Source of the DNA: Mycobacterium sp. 1554424.7
GTDB lineage: Bacteria; Actinomycetota; Actinomycetes; Mycobacteriales; Mycobacteriaceae
Reading direction: 5' to 3'
NCBI RefSeq assembly: GCF_001665295.1
Contig: NZ_LZSE01000120.1
Coordinates: forward strand, 42,911-106,910
DNA length: 64,000 nt
Below the pieces are notes generated by a model that worked only from the letters and a program-made list of their open reading frames with translations, had not been told where the DNA came from and ran no database searches. Shown here piece by piece: positions 25,493 to 34,083 of this stretch. Position 1 is the first letter of the stretch; every line of letters begins with the position of its first letter. The position numbers were made by a program, and so were the translations under genes.

Positions 25493-26614
25493 GTGACGAC
25501 AACCGACGAGAAGACGGCCCGGTCGCACGGACGCGAAAAGCGCGGATGGGGCGGCTGGATCGCCGGCGCCGCGCTGGCGGCGTTCACACTCTTCTTCATC
25601 GCGAACGCCCGCGTCGCCCTCGACCCGCGCGTCGCCAACCCGAACGTGCAAGGCCGGCCGCGCCCGGTGAAGTTCATCTTCGGCCTGGACTACATCACGT
25701 TCCTGCAAATATCCACCGTGATCATGCTGCTGGTGCTGCTCGTGGTGTTCATCAGGGGCTGGCGCCGAAACCCGGGCAGCCCGGTCATGCTGATGTTCCT
25801 GTGCACCACCTTGATCGTGTGGCAGGACCCGATCATGAACTGGTCGCCGTTCGCGGTGTACAACCCCGACCTGATCCACTGGCCGGAGTCCTGGCCGCTG
25901 GTGTCGATTTCGCCGACCGTCGAGCCGTTCCTCGTATTCGGTTACGTCACTTTCTATTTCGGGCCCTACTTCCCGGCCATCTGGATCCTGCGCAAACTGC
26001 AGGCCAAGTACGGGCCGACGGCGTTTGTGTCGCGGCACCCGCTGGTCAGCCTGGGGGTGTTGACCTGTGCGATCGGCTTCGTCTTCGATGCCTGGCTGGA
26101 AATCCAGCTGGTGCACATGGGCATGTACATCTACTCGCAGGTGATTCCCTGGGGCTCGGTGTTCACCGGCACCACCTTCCAGTTCCCGCTGATCTGGGAG
26201 TCGTTCTCGGTGACGTTCGTGATGGTCCCCGCGGCGATCCTGGTCTATCGGGACGACACCGGTAAATCGGTGGCCGAGAAGCTCGCCGCGAAGGCGAAGC
26301 TCTTCCCCAGCCGTCCGGTGCTCGGCACGTTCTTGGTGATGTTCGCCATCATCAACGTGTCCTACTTCGCCTACGGCGCGTGGTTCTGGGCCATCAAGGC
26401 CAGCCACGCCGCGACGTCGGTGGCCTGCCCGTGGCCGTATCCGGAAGCCAAAGTGTATGACCCGCAAGGGTATTACGAGAAGGCCGGCGCTCAGGGCCCC
26501 TACTCGGTCGGCATCTGGTCCACCTGGGCGAGCGGGGAGCCGAATGGACGCCCGCACGTCGACCCGCCGCCGCCGGGTCAAGGCGCCTGTGCGACCCCGA
26601 GCAAGAATGGCTGA
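25493..26614 (+). CDS. AveC-like (spirocyclase-family) membrane protein 1
   Basis: Polytopic membrane protein of 373 residues with about seven hydrophobic segments (roughly 21-39, 70-88, 97-115, 143-166, 183-203, 233-252, 278-302). Conserved polar motifs lie between them: WQDPIMNW (110-117) and CPWPYPEAKVYDPQG near residue 312. It resembles the AveC family, named after the avermectin spiroketal cyclase; in mycobacteria the reaction is unknown. GTG start at 25493. The SDR that follows overlaps it by eight bases, and a P450 comes after. A close paralogue lies at 32.9 kb, also followed by a P450, so the two products probably act together. Confidence 0.78.
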   Translation: MTTTDEKTARSHGREKRGWGGWIAGAALAAFTLFFIANARVALDPRVANPNVQGRPRPVKFIFGLDYITFLQISTVIMLLVLLVVFIRGWRRNPGSPVMLMFLCTTLIVWQDPIMNWSPFAVYNPDLIHWPESWPLVSISPTVEPFLVFGYVTFYFGPYFPAIWILRKLQAKYGPTAFVSRHPLVSLGVLTCAIGFVFDAWLEIQLVHMGMYIYSQVIPWGSVFTGTTFQFPLIWESFSVTFVMVPAAILVYRDDTGKSVAEKLAAKAKLFPSRPVLGTFLVMFAIINVSYFAYGAWFWAIKASHAATSVACPWPYPEAKVYDPQGYYEKAGAQGPYSVGIWSTWASGEPNGRPHVDPPPPGQGACATPSKNG

Positions 26615-27587
26615 GCCTCGCAGCGTCGTCATCACGGGCGCGTCCCGCGGGCTGGGATTCGCCTCCGCGGTGCGCCTTTACCGCGAGGGGTGGCGCGTGG
26701 TCGCGGCCATGCGCACGCCCGACCGCGCAATGGCGTCCCTGCGCGAGGCGACCGGGGCCCGGGACGACGACGACCGCCTGATCGGTGTGCAGCTCGACCT
26801 GTTGGATTCCGCGTCGATCTCGGCGGCCGCCAAGGCGATCGAGGAAGCCGTCGGCGCCCCCTACGCGCTGGTGCACAACGCCGGGATCTCCGCCGCAGGG
26901 GTGGTGGAGGAAACCGATATGGCGTTGTGGCAGAGGATGTTCGGGACCACCGTCATGGGTCCCGTCGCGCTCACCCAGGCGCTGCTGCCGTCGATGCGGG
27001 CGGCGGGGGAGGGGCGCATCGTCCTGGTGTCCAGCGCTGCCGGCGTCCGCGGTCAACCGGGCACCGCGCCGTACGCCGCGGCCAAGGGAGCGCTGGAGCG
27101 GTGCGGCGAGTCGATGGCGGGCGAGGTCGCTCCGTTCGGTCTCGGAGTCACCGTCTTGGTGGCCGGCATGTACGACACCGAAATCATCACAGACGCGGGC
27201 ACGACCGACAATCGCGACTTCGGCGGCCCGTACGCCCGGCTGCACAACACGATGAACACTCGCGGGCGGTTCGCGATCAGTTTCGCCCGGCCAGCCGAGC
27301 GCTTCACCGACGGACTGCTCAAGGCGCTGGCCGACCGGGGTGCGTTCCGGCGCCGCGGTGTGGGCGCCGACGCCTCGATGCTGTTGGCGGCCAACAGGAT
27401 CCTTCCGGCTTCCGGCATGCACCACCTTTCGCGGATCGTGCTGGGCCTTCCCAGACAGGGCGCGATGCGGGGCGGGGCGTGGCCGTTGACTTGGCCCCAG
27501 CGAGCGATGGTGTTGGCGGCGCGCGTTCTTCCGCAGCCGGTGCTGCAGCGCCTTGCCGCGAGACGACAAAGAACAGGGGAGCAGTAA
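26607..27587 (+). CDS. short-chain dehydrogenase/reductase
   Basis: SDR of 326 residues. Cofactor motif TGASRGLG (residues 10-17), HNAG at 90-93, catalytic Tyr156 and Lys160 (PYAAAKGAL). The C-terminal 80 residues, rich in Arg and Leu (ILPASGMHHLSRIVLG), are longer than in classical SDRs and may contact the membrane. Start ATG at 26607 overlaps the AveC-like gene; an in-frame start at 26457 would overlap it by about 150 bases. The stop overlaps the P450 ATG by one base (TAATG). Likely oxidises an alcohol made by the P450 or reduces a ketone. Confidence 0.84.
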   Translation: MAEPRSVVITGASRGLGFASAVRLYREGWRVVAAMRTPDRAMASLREATGARDDDDRLIGVQLDLLDSASISAAAKAIEEAVGAPYALVHNAGISAAGVVEETDMALWQRMFGTTVMGPVALTQALLPSMRAAGEGRIVLVSSAAGVRGQPGTAPYAAAKGALERCGESMAGEVAPFGLGVTVLVAGMYDTEIITDAGTTDNRDFGGPYARLHNTMNTRGRFAISFARPAERFTDGLLKALADRGAFRRRGVGADASMLLAANRILPASGMHHLSRIVLGLPRQGAMRGGAWPLTWPQRAMVLAARVLPQPVLQRLAARRQRTGEQ

Positions 27588-28804
27588 TGGAACAGCTTTT
27601 CGACGACCTGGAGGACTTCGGCGCCTTCGACGACGCCATCTCCGGTGACGTGCGAGACCCGTACACCGAATTGGCGCGGCTGCGCCGTGAAGAACCGGTG
27701 CAGCGGCTCGAGACGTCGGGGGCGCTTCCGCACGAGGAAGGCCTGCCGATGTTCATCGTGTACCGCCACGAGGACATCCAGCAGATGCTGCGCGACAACG
27801 AGACGTTTTCCTCGGCAGCCGTCATCGCTGCGTTCGGCCCCGTGCTGGGAGAAGGTGTGATGCTCGGCATGGACGAGCCGATCCACGGCCGGCTGCGGTC
27901 ATTGGTGTCAAAGGCGTTCTCGCAGAAGTCATTGGCGCGCTGGCAGGACGAGTTGGTCGGCCGCGTGGCGAACGGCCTGATCGACAACTTCGCGCCCAAC
28001 GGCAAGGCAGACCTGGTCAAGGAGTTCACGTTCGACTACCCGAGCCAGATCATCGCGGGCCTGCTGGGCTTGCCGGAAAAGGATTATCCGCAATTCCAGC
28101 GGTGGTCGATTTCGTTGTTGAGTTGGCTGATGAACCCGGAACGCGGGCTCGCGGCGTCGGCTGCGCTGTGCGAGTACTTCGCGCCCATACTCGAGGCCCG
28201 CCGGGCCGAGCCGAAGGACGACCTGATCAGCGCGCTCGGTGCGGCCGAGATTGACGGGGAGAAGCTCGCGGACGAGGAAATCTTCTCGTTCCTGCGGCTG
28301 CTGCTGCCCGCCGGCGTCGAGACGACCTACCGGTCGCTGGGCAGCCTGCTGTTGGCGCTGCTGTCGGATCCGGCGCAGTTGGACGCCATACGGGCGGATC
28401 GGTCGCTGCTGCCGGCGGCGATCGAGGAGGGCGTGCGGTGGGAATCGCCGCTGTTGACCATCACCCGCGTGGCGACCCGCGACACCGAGCTCGGTGGGGT
28501 GGCCATTCCGGCGGGCGCGACGGTGATGCCGATGCTCGGGTCGGCGAACCGGCAAGAGGACCGCTATCCCGATCCGAACACGTTCGACATCCACCGAGAG
28601 GCCCGGGCGCACTTGGGGTGGGGGCACGGCGTCCACGTCTGCCTGGGGATGCACCTGGCGCGATTGGAAATGCGCACCGCGATCAATCTCTTGCTGGACC
28701 GACTGCCGAATCTACGACTGGATCCCGACGGCGACGACCCGCACATCCGGGGGCAGGTGTTCCGGTCGCCGACCTCGGTGCCGGTGCTGTTCGATGCCCA
28801 GTGA
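27587..28804 (+). CDS. cytochrome P450 (AveC-linked, copy 1)
   Basis: P450 of 405 residues. I-helix PAGVETT (241-247), ExxR Glu281/Arg284, and haem loop WGHGVHVCLGMHLAR with Cys352; the usual Phe at the start of the haem loop is Trp. An acidic N-terminus (EQLFDDLEDFGAFDDA) is shared with the copy at 34.1 kb, and the two are very similar throughout. Start ATG at 27587 overlaps the SDR stop. Last gene of the operon that begins at 24.4 kb. No ferredoxin gene lies nearby, so electrons must come from elsewhere. Substrate unknown. Confidence 0.9.
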   Translation: MEQLFDDLEDFGAFDDAISGDVRDPYTELARLRREEPVQRLETSGALPHEEGLPMFIVYRHEDIQQMLRDNETFSSAAVIAAFGPVLGEGVMLGMDEPIHGRLRSLVSKAFSQKSLARWQDELVGRVANGLIDNFAPNGKADLVKEFTFDYPSQIIAGLLGLPEKDYPQFQRWSISLLSWLMNPERGLAASAALCEYFAPILEARRAEPKDDLISALGAAEIDGEKLADEEIFSFLRLLLPAGVETTYRSLGSLLLALLSDPAQLDAIRADRSLLPAAIEEGVRWESPLLTITRVATRDTELGGVAIPAGATVMPMLGSANRQEDRYPDPNTFDIHREARAHLGWGHGVHVCLGMHLARLEMRTAINLLLDRLPNLRLDPDGDDPHIRGQVFRSPTSVPVLFDAQ

Positions 28805-28927
28805 ACTTGGAAGCTTGCTAATCGGCTAGTTTCCAGTAAGGCTCTCCGTAGGGTGACCCCTCTGAGGATGGCCAATTTACGTCCCGGCGCTCTGAGCAGC
28901 GCCTCGCTTAAAGAGAGCTGAACAAAT

Positions 28928-30412
28928 ATGGCTGACACTGTAAAGGTCCGGTTCGAGCCGAAGATGATGATCGACGGCAAGCTGGTGGAGGGCCAGGCCG
29001 GCAGCTTCACGAACATCAACCCGGCGACCGAGGAGTCGCTCGGCGAGGTTTCGGACGCGTCGAAGGAAGATATGCACCGGGCCATCGACGCCGCTCGGCG
29101 GGCGTTCGACGAGACCGACTGGTCGACCAACAAGGAGCTGCGCAAGCGCTGCCTGCTGCAGCTGCACGAGGCGATCGAGTCAGAGATCGATGAGCTGCGC
29201 GAGGAGCTGATCCTCGAGGTCGGTTCGCCCCGGGCCATCACCTTTGGGCCCCAGCTGGATGCTCCGCTGGCGGACGGGCTGAAGTACCCGGCCCGGCTGA
29301 TCGACTCGTACGCCTGGGAGACCGACCTCGGGGACCGGGTTATCAGCCTCACCGGCGTGAACACCACCATCAAGGTGTGGCGGGAGCCGGTCGGTGTGGT
29401 CGGCGCCATCGTGCCGTGGAACTTCCCGTTCGAGGTCACCCTCAACAAGCTGGGCCAGGCGCTGGGCAGCGGCAACACCGTCGTGCTCAAGCCGGCGCCC
29501 AACACCCCGTTCAACGCGAACCGGCTGGGCCGGCTGATCGCCGAGAAGACGGACATCCCGGCTGGCGTCGTCAACGTGGTCACCGCGTCGGATCACTTTG
29601 TGGGCGAGGAGCTCACGTTGTCGCCGAAGGTCGACCTGATCTCGTTCACCGGCTCGACGGTGGTCGGCAAGCGGATCATGGAAAAGGGTGCTGCCACCAT
29701 GAAGCGCCTGTTCCTGGAACTCGGCGGCAAGTCGGCCACCATCGTCCTGGAGGACGCCGACTTCGCCACGGCCTGCATGGTCGGCATCGCGCCGTGCATG
29801 CACGCAGGTCAGGGCTGCGCCAACCCCACCCGGCTGCTGCTGCCGCGATCCCGCTACGACGAGGGCGTCGAGATCCTCAAGAACATCTACGAAAATGTCA
29901 CGTGCGGCGACCCACAGGACCCCGCGACGCTGTGCGGGCCGGTGATTTCGCAGCGGCAGTACGAACGGGTGAACGGGTACATCCAGAAGGGCGTTGACGA
30001 GGGTGCCACGGCGCTGGTCGGCGGCCCGGGCGCGGAAACCGGCTTCGACAAGGGTTATTACATCCGGCCAACGCTTTTCACCAACGTCGACAACAAGATG
30101 ACCATCGCGCAGGAGGAGATCTTCGGCCCGGTGCTCTCGGTCATTGCGTTCGACGACGAAGAGGACGCGATTCGGATCGCCAACGACAGCGTGTACGGCT
30201 TGGCGGGCAACGTGTTTGCCGGTTCCCTCGAGCGCGCGCTGTCGGTGACCCGCCGCATCAAGGCCGGCTTCATGGGCGTCAACGGTGGTGCTGGGTACGC
30301 TGCCGACACGCCGTTCGGCGGCTACAAGGAGAGCGGCGTGGGACGGCAGAACGGTGTCGCCGGATTTGACCAGTACACCGAGATCAAGTCCGTCGCCTAT
30401 CCCGCGGTCTAG
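28928..30412 (+). CDS. aldehyde dehydrogenase
   Basis: NAD(P)-dependent aldehyde dehydrogenase of 494 residues. Visible elements: VPWNFPF (cofactor site), FTGSTVVG (240-247), general base Glu264 (LELGGKS), and catalytic Cys297 (AGQGCANPTR), with EEIFGPVLSV near the C-terminus. It stands alone after the P450, separated by 123 bp. A half-copy of the 14-bp motif (AACAAATAT) overlaps its start at 28921. Probably turns an aldehyde from the P450/SDR pathway into an acid. Confidence 0.9.
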   Translation: MADTVKVRFEPKMMIDGKLVEGQAGSFTNINPATEESLGEVSDASKEDMHRAIDAARRAFDETDWSTNKELRKRCLLQLHEAIESEIDELREELILEVGSPRAITFGPQLDAPLADGLKYPARLIDSYAWETDLGDRVISLTGVNTTIKVWREPVGVVGAIVPWNFPFEVTLNKLGQALGSGNTVVLKPAPNTPFNANRLGRLIAEKTDIPAGVVNVVTASDHFVGEELTLSPKVDLISFTGSTVVGKRIMEKGAATMKRLFLELGGKSATIVLEDADFATACMVGIAPCMHAGQGCANPTRLLLPRSRYDEGVEILKNIYENVTCGDPQDPATLCGPVISQRQYERVNGYIQKGVDEGATALVGGPGAETGFDKGYYIRPTLFTNVDNKMTIAQEEIFGPVLSVIAFDDEEDAIRIANDSVYGLAGNVFAGSLERALSVTRRIKAGFMGVNGGAGYAADTPFGGYKESGVGRQNGVAGFDQYTEIKSVAYPAV

Positions 30413-30433
30413 ACCGCCAGTCGGGCAGTAGCC

Positions 30434-30895
30434 ATGGCCGCCACCTATGTGCCTGGTGCACGGTGGCGGCCATGCCGGCTGGTGCTATCAGCCCGTCGCG
30501 CGACTCGTGCCGTCGCACGGGCACGGGTTTACGCGCCGTCGCTGACGGGCCTGGGCGATCGCGCGCATCTGTTCGCGGCGAATGTCGACTTGGACTGTCA
30601 CATCAGGGATATCGTCAACCTGTTGCACTCTGAGGATCTGCGCGACGTGATCCTGGTGGGCCACAGTCACGGCGGCATGGTGATCACCGGTGCCGCGGAT
30701 CGGGCTGCCGAGCGGGTGGGCCACCTCGTCTACCTGGACGCCGCGACGCCCGTCAACGGCCAGACGCTGGTCGACCAGGCTCCGGACATGATGGCCGCGT
30801 CGCGCGCCCAGAGCCGCATCATCGATGGTGTCGAAATGTGCTTGTACCCAACCGATGACGCGGTGCGCCACTACGGTTGCTCGGGTCTGTACTGA
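30434..30895 (+). pseudogene. decayed alpha/beta hydrolase with two compensating frameshifts
   Basis: An open frame of 153 codons encodes most of an alpha/beta hydrolase core: VYAPSLTGLGDRAHLF, then the nucleophile elbow GHSHGGM. The first part does not match in this frame, but between 30453 and 30524 the next frame reads LVHGGGHAGWCYQPVARLVP, the family's conserved start with the HGG oxyanion loop. An extra C near 30452 and a missing base near 30524 thus scramble residues 7-31 while keeping the frame open. The C-terminal catalytic His region is also lost, with the stop at 30895. It is unlikely to be active. Confidence 0.72.
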
Positions 30896-31336
30896 TGCGC
30901 GATCGAGCGTGAGTTGGTCGCTCTGAATCGCGTCTGGAACTAGCGCACCTGATCCTCGCCGAGTTAAATCCAGCGGTGAAACGCATTGAAAGCCCACCAT
31001 TTCACCGATCTTCCACGGCGGCGGCAAGAAGGTCCACAGGACTACTGGTTACTTGTTACTACTTGGGGGCGGGCCCTTGAGTGCAGTTGTGGTAGCAATA
31101 CCATTGGGCTGCCCGAGTATTTCGTATGGAGCGCGCCACCCTGGTCTGATCGTCGGGTTCAAGGCCGTCGACTCGAATCACGCCCACTTCCAGTGCAGCA
31201 CCGCAACATACGCCGGGTCCGCGATGTTGACCACGGATCTGTAAAGCGGCAGTGGACGATCGAAGGATCGGAATGGGCTGGCATCACCGGCGGTGCGTCG
31301 CGGCCGAGGGGGACGCCTCCAGCGATGGCGATTCGG
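30896..31336. other. 441-bp stretch without recognisable gene
   Basis: Lies between the decayed hydrolase and the 3' end of the mycofactocin-type SDR. Short open frames exist on both strands, but none shows a start with a ribosome-binding site or a family motif. Probably decayed sequence continuing from the hydrolase. Confidence 0.5.
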
Positions 31337-32215
31337 TTATCCGCCCGGCCCGTTGGGCCATTTGAGTAACGATCCTCCATCAACGCGGATCTGTTGACCG
31401 GTGATGTAGCGGCTTTCATCGCTGGCGAGGAACACCCCCAGGGCGGCCATATCTTCGGGTTCGACGTAGGGGATTGGCATGGCTTGGAAGATGGTGAACA
31501 ACGGTTCGGCGTCCTCACGGGTCGCTTTCTTGCCCTCGGCGGTGAGATCAGGCCGGAACATGCTGTACATGCCGTCGTTCTGCAGCAGATGAGTATTGCA
31601 GTTGGTGGGGTGGATGGCATTGACCCGGATCATCCGCGGTGCCAGGTGCAGGCACATCTCCTCGACGTACTCCATCACGATGCGCTTGCTCCACCCGTAG
31701 CCGGCGCCGCCTGGGCCCATGTTGGGGTTGTCGGTGGTGCCGCGAATCATGCCTGCCGTCGATCCAGTCACGATGATCGACGAGCCCGCAGGCAGATGGG
31801 GGATGGTCACCGCCACGGTGTTCATCACACCGAGAAGATCTACATCGGACGCGTCGACAAACTGCATTGGGTCGGGCTTCCCCATCGCCATGGGCAGGAT
31901 GCCGGCGTTAGCCACGACGATGTCGATCTTGCCTAGGTCGGCTAACCCCGCCTCGACGGCATCGCGTAGCTCGTTGCGCTCGCGGACATCCGCGATACGG
32001 GCGACTACGCGACGCCCTCGTTCCTTGATTGAACGCTCGGTTTCGGCAAGATCGTCGGGAGTGGCGAGCGGATAGGGGTTCGATTCGATCTGCCGACAGA
32101 TGTCGACGGCGATGATATCGGCACCCTCCCTGGCCATCGCGACCGCGTGCGCGCGACCTTGGCCGCGGGCCGCGCCGGTGATGAATGCGACTTTGCCGTC
32201 AAGGCGTGCGGGCAT
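31337..32215 (-). CDS. mycofactocin-coupled SDR oxidoreductase
   Basis: SDR of 292 residues. Cofactor motif GAARGQGRAH (14-23), NAG at 103-105, and catalytic Tyr173/Lys177 (AGYGWSKRIV). The inserted ICRQIESNPYPLATPDDL after the second strand (39-56) is the mark of SDRs that keep NAD bound and hand electrons to mycofactocin, as in carveol-dehydrogenase-like enzymes. ATG at 32215 begins the conserved PARLDGKVAFITG; an in-frame 32389 start adds unrelated residues. A 14-bp motif copy lies about 96 bp upstream. It likely oxidises a hydroxylated terpenoid- or sterol-like alcohol. Confidence 0.87.
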   Translation of the reverse strand: MPARLDGKVAFITGAARGQGRAHAVAMAREGADIIAVDICRQIESNPYPLATPDDLAETERSIKERGRRVVARIADVRERNELRDAVEAGLADLGKIDIVVANAGILPMAMGKPDPMQFVDASDVDLLGVMNTVAVTIPHLPAGSSIIVTGSTAGMIRGTTDNPNMGPGGAGYGWSKRIVMEYVEEMCLHLAPRMIRVNAIHPTNCNTHLLQNDGMYSMFRPDLTAEGKKATREDAEPLFTIFQAMPIPYVEPEDMAALGVFLASDESRYITGQQIRVDGGSLLKWPNGPGG

Positions 32216-32310
32216 GTTTACTCCACCAAACTCTCTTTGAGCGCGGACGGAATCCCGCGCGTACGACGCTGGCCCCAACTCAAGGTGCCGCTCCGCGGTC
32301 AATATAGCGG

Positions 32311-32324
32311 GACAAATCTTTGGT
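32311..32324 (+). promoter_or_regulatory. 14-bp motif copy G (GACAAATCTTTGGT)
   Basis: Motif copy about 96 bp before the mycofactocin-type SDR start. Two positions differ from consensus. Confidence 0.5.
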
Positions 32325-32343
32325 TGGCAAGAGGGATCTGCGC

Positions 32344-32357
32344 TGGAACGTGTTCCT
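32344..32357. promoter_or_regulatory. KstR-like site (TGGAACGTGTTCCT)
   Basis: Fits the published KstR pattern TnnAACnnGTTnnA at all fixed positions except the last. A chance match is possible, but cholesterol-regulon control would make sense near these genes. Confidence 0.25.
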
Positions 32358-32582
32358 GTAAACAGGTGCCACAGACGTGCGAAAGTCACTGCAAAACCCG
32401 GTATCTACGGACGCAGAGCCCAGTAGCCGACCCGTCGGTGACCACCTGGCTTGGGTGCTCAGGCTCTGCGGCTGCACGCCGTCAGATAGGTGGATGGAGT
32501 GTAAATAGGGATCCAGCGCGCTGGGCCTGGTCACCACTCATTTCTGGGGACCTCGTCGATCACCTCACCGCGCCGGCATGGT

Positions 32583-32596
32583 ACCAAATATTTGTT
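32583..32596 (-). promoter_or_regulatory. 14-bp motif copy H (AACAAATATTTGGT)
   Basis: Exact consensus match on the minus strand, about 160 bp before the AveC2 promoter. No gene start is close on the minus side, so it may act on either neighbour from a distance or mark an extra promoter. Confidence 0.55.
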
Positions 32597-32754
32597 CTGT
32601 ATACAGTCGAGTGGATTGCACCGCCCCGGTCGGTGGGAATATTCCCAGCTCGACGCTCAAGGCATGGTGCGGTGCAGTGAGATTCGCGAACACCAACAGG
32701 CCTTGAAGCGCCTTTTTCGCCATGCACATGATGTGCGCTTCGCGCGCCTGGCCA

Positions 32755-32782
32755 TTGACATAATCATACGATGACGTAAAGT
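32755..32782 (+). promoter_or_regulatory. promoter of the AveC2-P450 operon
   Basis: TTGACA (32755-32760), 16-bp spacer, TAAAGT (32777-32782). The spacer and -10 box are covered by one 24-bp palindrome, and a second lies immediately downstream, a clear repressor arrangement. Confidence 0.55.
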
Positions 32783-32784
32783 AA
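32761..32784. promoter_or_regulatory. 24-bp palindromic operator, copy 1 (weaker)
   Basis: Arms TAATCATACG and CGTAAAGTAA with a 4-bp spacer, related to the stronger copy at 32788. It covers the promoter spacer and -10 box. The centre-to-centre distance to the next copy is 27 bp. Confidence 0.45.
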
Positions 32785-32787
32785 TTT

Positions 32788-32811
32788 TAACTACACGAAG
32801 CCGTGTGGTTA
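32788..32811. promoter_or_regulatory. 24-bp palindromic operator, copy 2 (best match)
   Basis: Arms TAACTACACG and CGTGTGGTTA, 4-bp spacer; nine of ten arm positions pair. Similar sites occur at 39085, 40155 and 50370, each before a transcription unit. Probable binding site of the TetR protein encoded at 38.4-39.1 kb. Confidence 0.68.
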
Positions 32812-32937
32812 TCGGCCCGGTGGAGAGGTTTAGTGACGACCTATGAGGCAACGGCCAGGTTCACCCAACAAGCTCGCTGCTTGCGCGGCTCGTTGTGGGC
32901 CGGTGCGATCTTCGGATCGGGTAGTCCGGGCCCACCG

Positions 32938-34068
32938 ATGACCGCCGAACAGACAAAGCCGTCCACTGGCGTTCCGCACATTGGGGCGCGCCGATCGTCA
33001 CCACTAACCGGTTTGTGGATTGTTGTCGCTGTCGTCACTGTGGGCCTCATCGCCTACTACGCTCGCACCGGGGCCGTCTCCGACAGAATCCGTAACCCGG
33101 AGGTCACTGGGACTCCGCGTCCCGTGCGCTACCTGTTCGGCATCAGCAGCTCGACATGGATGACCATCAGCCAGGTCGGCAGTCTCGTGTCTCTGGTGAT
33201 CCTGCTAGGCGTTTTCTTTTGGGCATGGCGACGCTGGCCCGCCCATCCGGTCCTGCTGATGACGATCGTCACGACCGTCATCATTTGGCAAGACCCGATC
33301 ATGAACTGGGCCCCCTACGTGGTGTACAACCCGCAGCTCTGGCACTGGCCCGAGGATTGGCCGCTCGTCTCGCTGTCGCCCACCGTCGAACCGTTCATCG
33401 TGATCTTGTACGCCACGTTCTATCTGGGCCCGTACTTTCCGTCGGTCTGGATCCTGCGCAAAATTCAAGCCAAACGGCCACTCGACTCGTTCGTCTGGCG
33501 CCATCCGCTGATTAGTTTGGCGGCCATCATCTACGGTGTCGGGTTTGTCTTCGATGCCTTCTTGGAGATCGCCAACATTCGGACCGGGCTCTACATCTAC
33601 GACCAGGTGATCCCGTTCGGCTCAGTCTTCACGGGTACTCCCTTCCAGTTTCCCTTGATCTGGGAATCGTCTCTGGTCACCTTGGTGATGATCCCGTCCG
33701 GTGTGTTGTTGTATCGCGACGACAGCGGGCGCACGGTCGCCGAAAAGCTGGCCCAACGAGCTCGCATTTTCGCCGGGCGCCCCGTGCTGGGATCGTTCGC
33801 GGTGATGCTCGTCATCATCAACCTCGCGTACTTCGCCTACGGCGCGGGCTTCGCGCTCATCAAATGGTCTCGGACGGCCACGTCGGTTGCTTGTCCGTGG
33901 CCCTATCCGGAGGCCAAAGTGTATGACCCGCAGGGGTTCTACGAGAAAGCTGGTGCGGCGGGACCCTATTCGGTGGGCATCTGGTCGACCTGGATGAGTG
34001 CCCAGCCCGATGGCCGGCCACATGTCGAGGCGCCGGCTGGCGGCGGGCCATGCACGGCCCGCGGATGA
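32938..34068 (+). CDS. AveC-like (spirocyclase-family) membrane protein 2
   Basis: Paralogue of the protein at 25.5 kb, 376 residues from this ATG, with the same row of seven hydrophobic segments and the shared motifs WQDPIMNW and CPWPYPEAKVYDPQG. The ATG at 32938 gives the same length and N-terminus as the paralogue. However, an in-frame GTG at 32833 has a better ribosome-binding site (GGAGAGG) and would add 35 residues, so the true start is uncertain. A P450 gene follows 15 bp later without an SDR between them, unlike copy 1. The reaction is unknown. Confidence 0.78.
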   Translation: MTAEQTKPSTGVPHIGARRSSPLTGLWIVVAVVTVGLIAYYARTGAVSDRIRNPEVTGTPRPVRYLFGISSSTWMTISQVGSLVSLVILLGVFFWAWRRWPAHPVLLMTIVTTVIIWQDPIMNWAPYVVYNPQLWHWPEDWPLVSLSPTVEPFIVILYATFYLGPYFPSVWILRKIQAKRPLDSFVWRHPLISLAAIIYGVGFVFDAFLEIANIRTGLYIYDQVIPFGSVFTGTPFQFPLIWESSLVTLVMIPSGVLLYRDDSGRTVAEKLAQRARIFAGRPVLGSFAVMLVIINLAYFAYGAGFALIKWSRTATSVACPWPYPEAKVYDPQGFYEKAGAAGPYSVGIWSTWMSAQPDGRPHVEAPAGGGPCTARG

Positions 34069-34083
34069 GGCTGGAGACCTAGA

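Larger units (their letters stand above)
32216..32754. other. long regulatory interval before the AveC2 operon
   Basis: No gene is supported in this stretch between the divergent SDR and AveC-like genes. It holds two copies of the 14-bp motif (G and H), a KstR-like near-palindrome at 32344-32357, and a CCTGTAAACAGG palindrome at 32355-32366. With the promoter and two 24-bp operators just downstream it looks like a control region that joins two regulons. Confidence 0.5.

Noticed and set aside
24620-26635. A 671-codon minus-strand open frame
   Set aside because: Covers the substrate-binding-fold and AveC-like genes on the other strand and shows no recognisable protein pattern.
26690-27586. N-terminal extension of the P450 to 704 residues
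   Set aside because: The extension lies inside the SDR gene in another frame; the P450 begins normally at 27587.
28808-28835. Possible terminator hairpin after the first AveC-linked P450
   Set aside because: The stem has several mismatches and a long loop, and no T-run follows.
32355-32366. CCTGTAAACAGG as a fourth IclR operator
   Set aside because: The arms look alike but the spacing is one base shorter and the outer bases differ, and no IclR-type gene is near.
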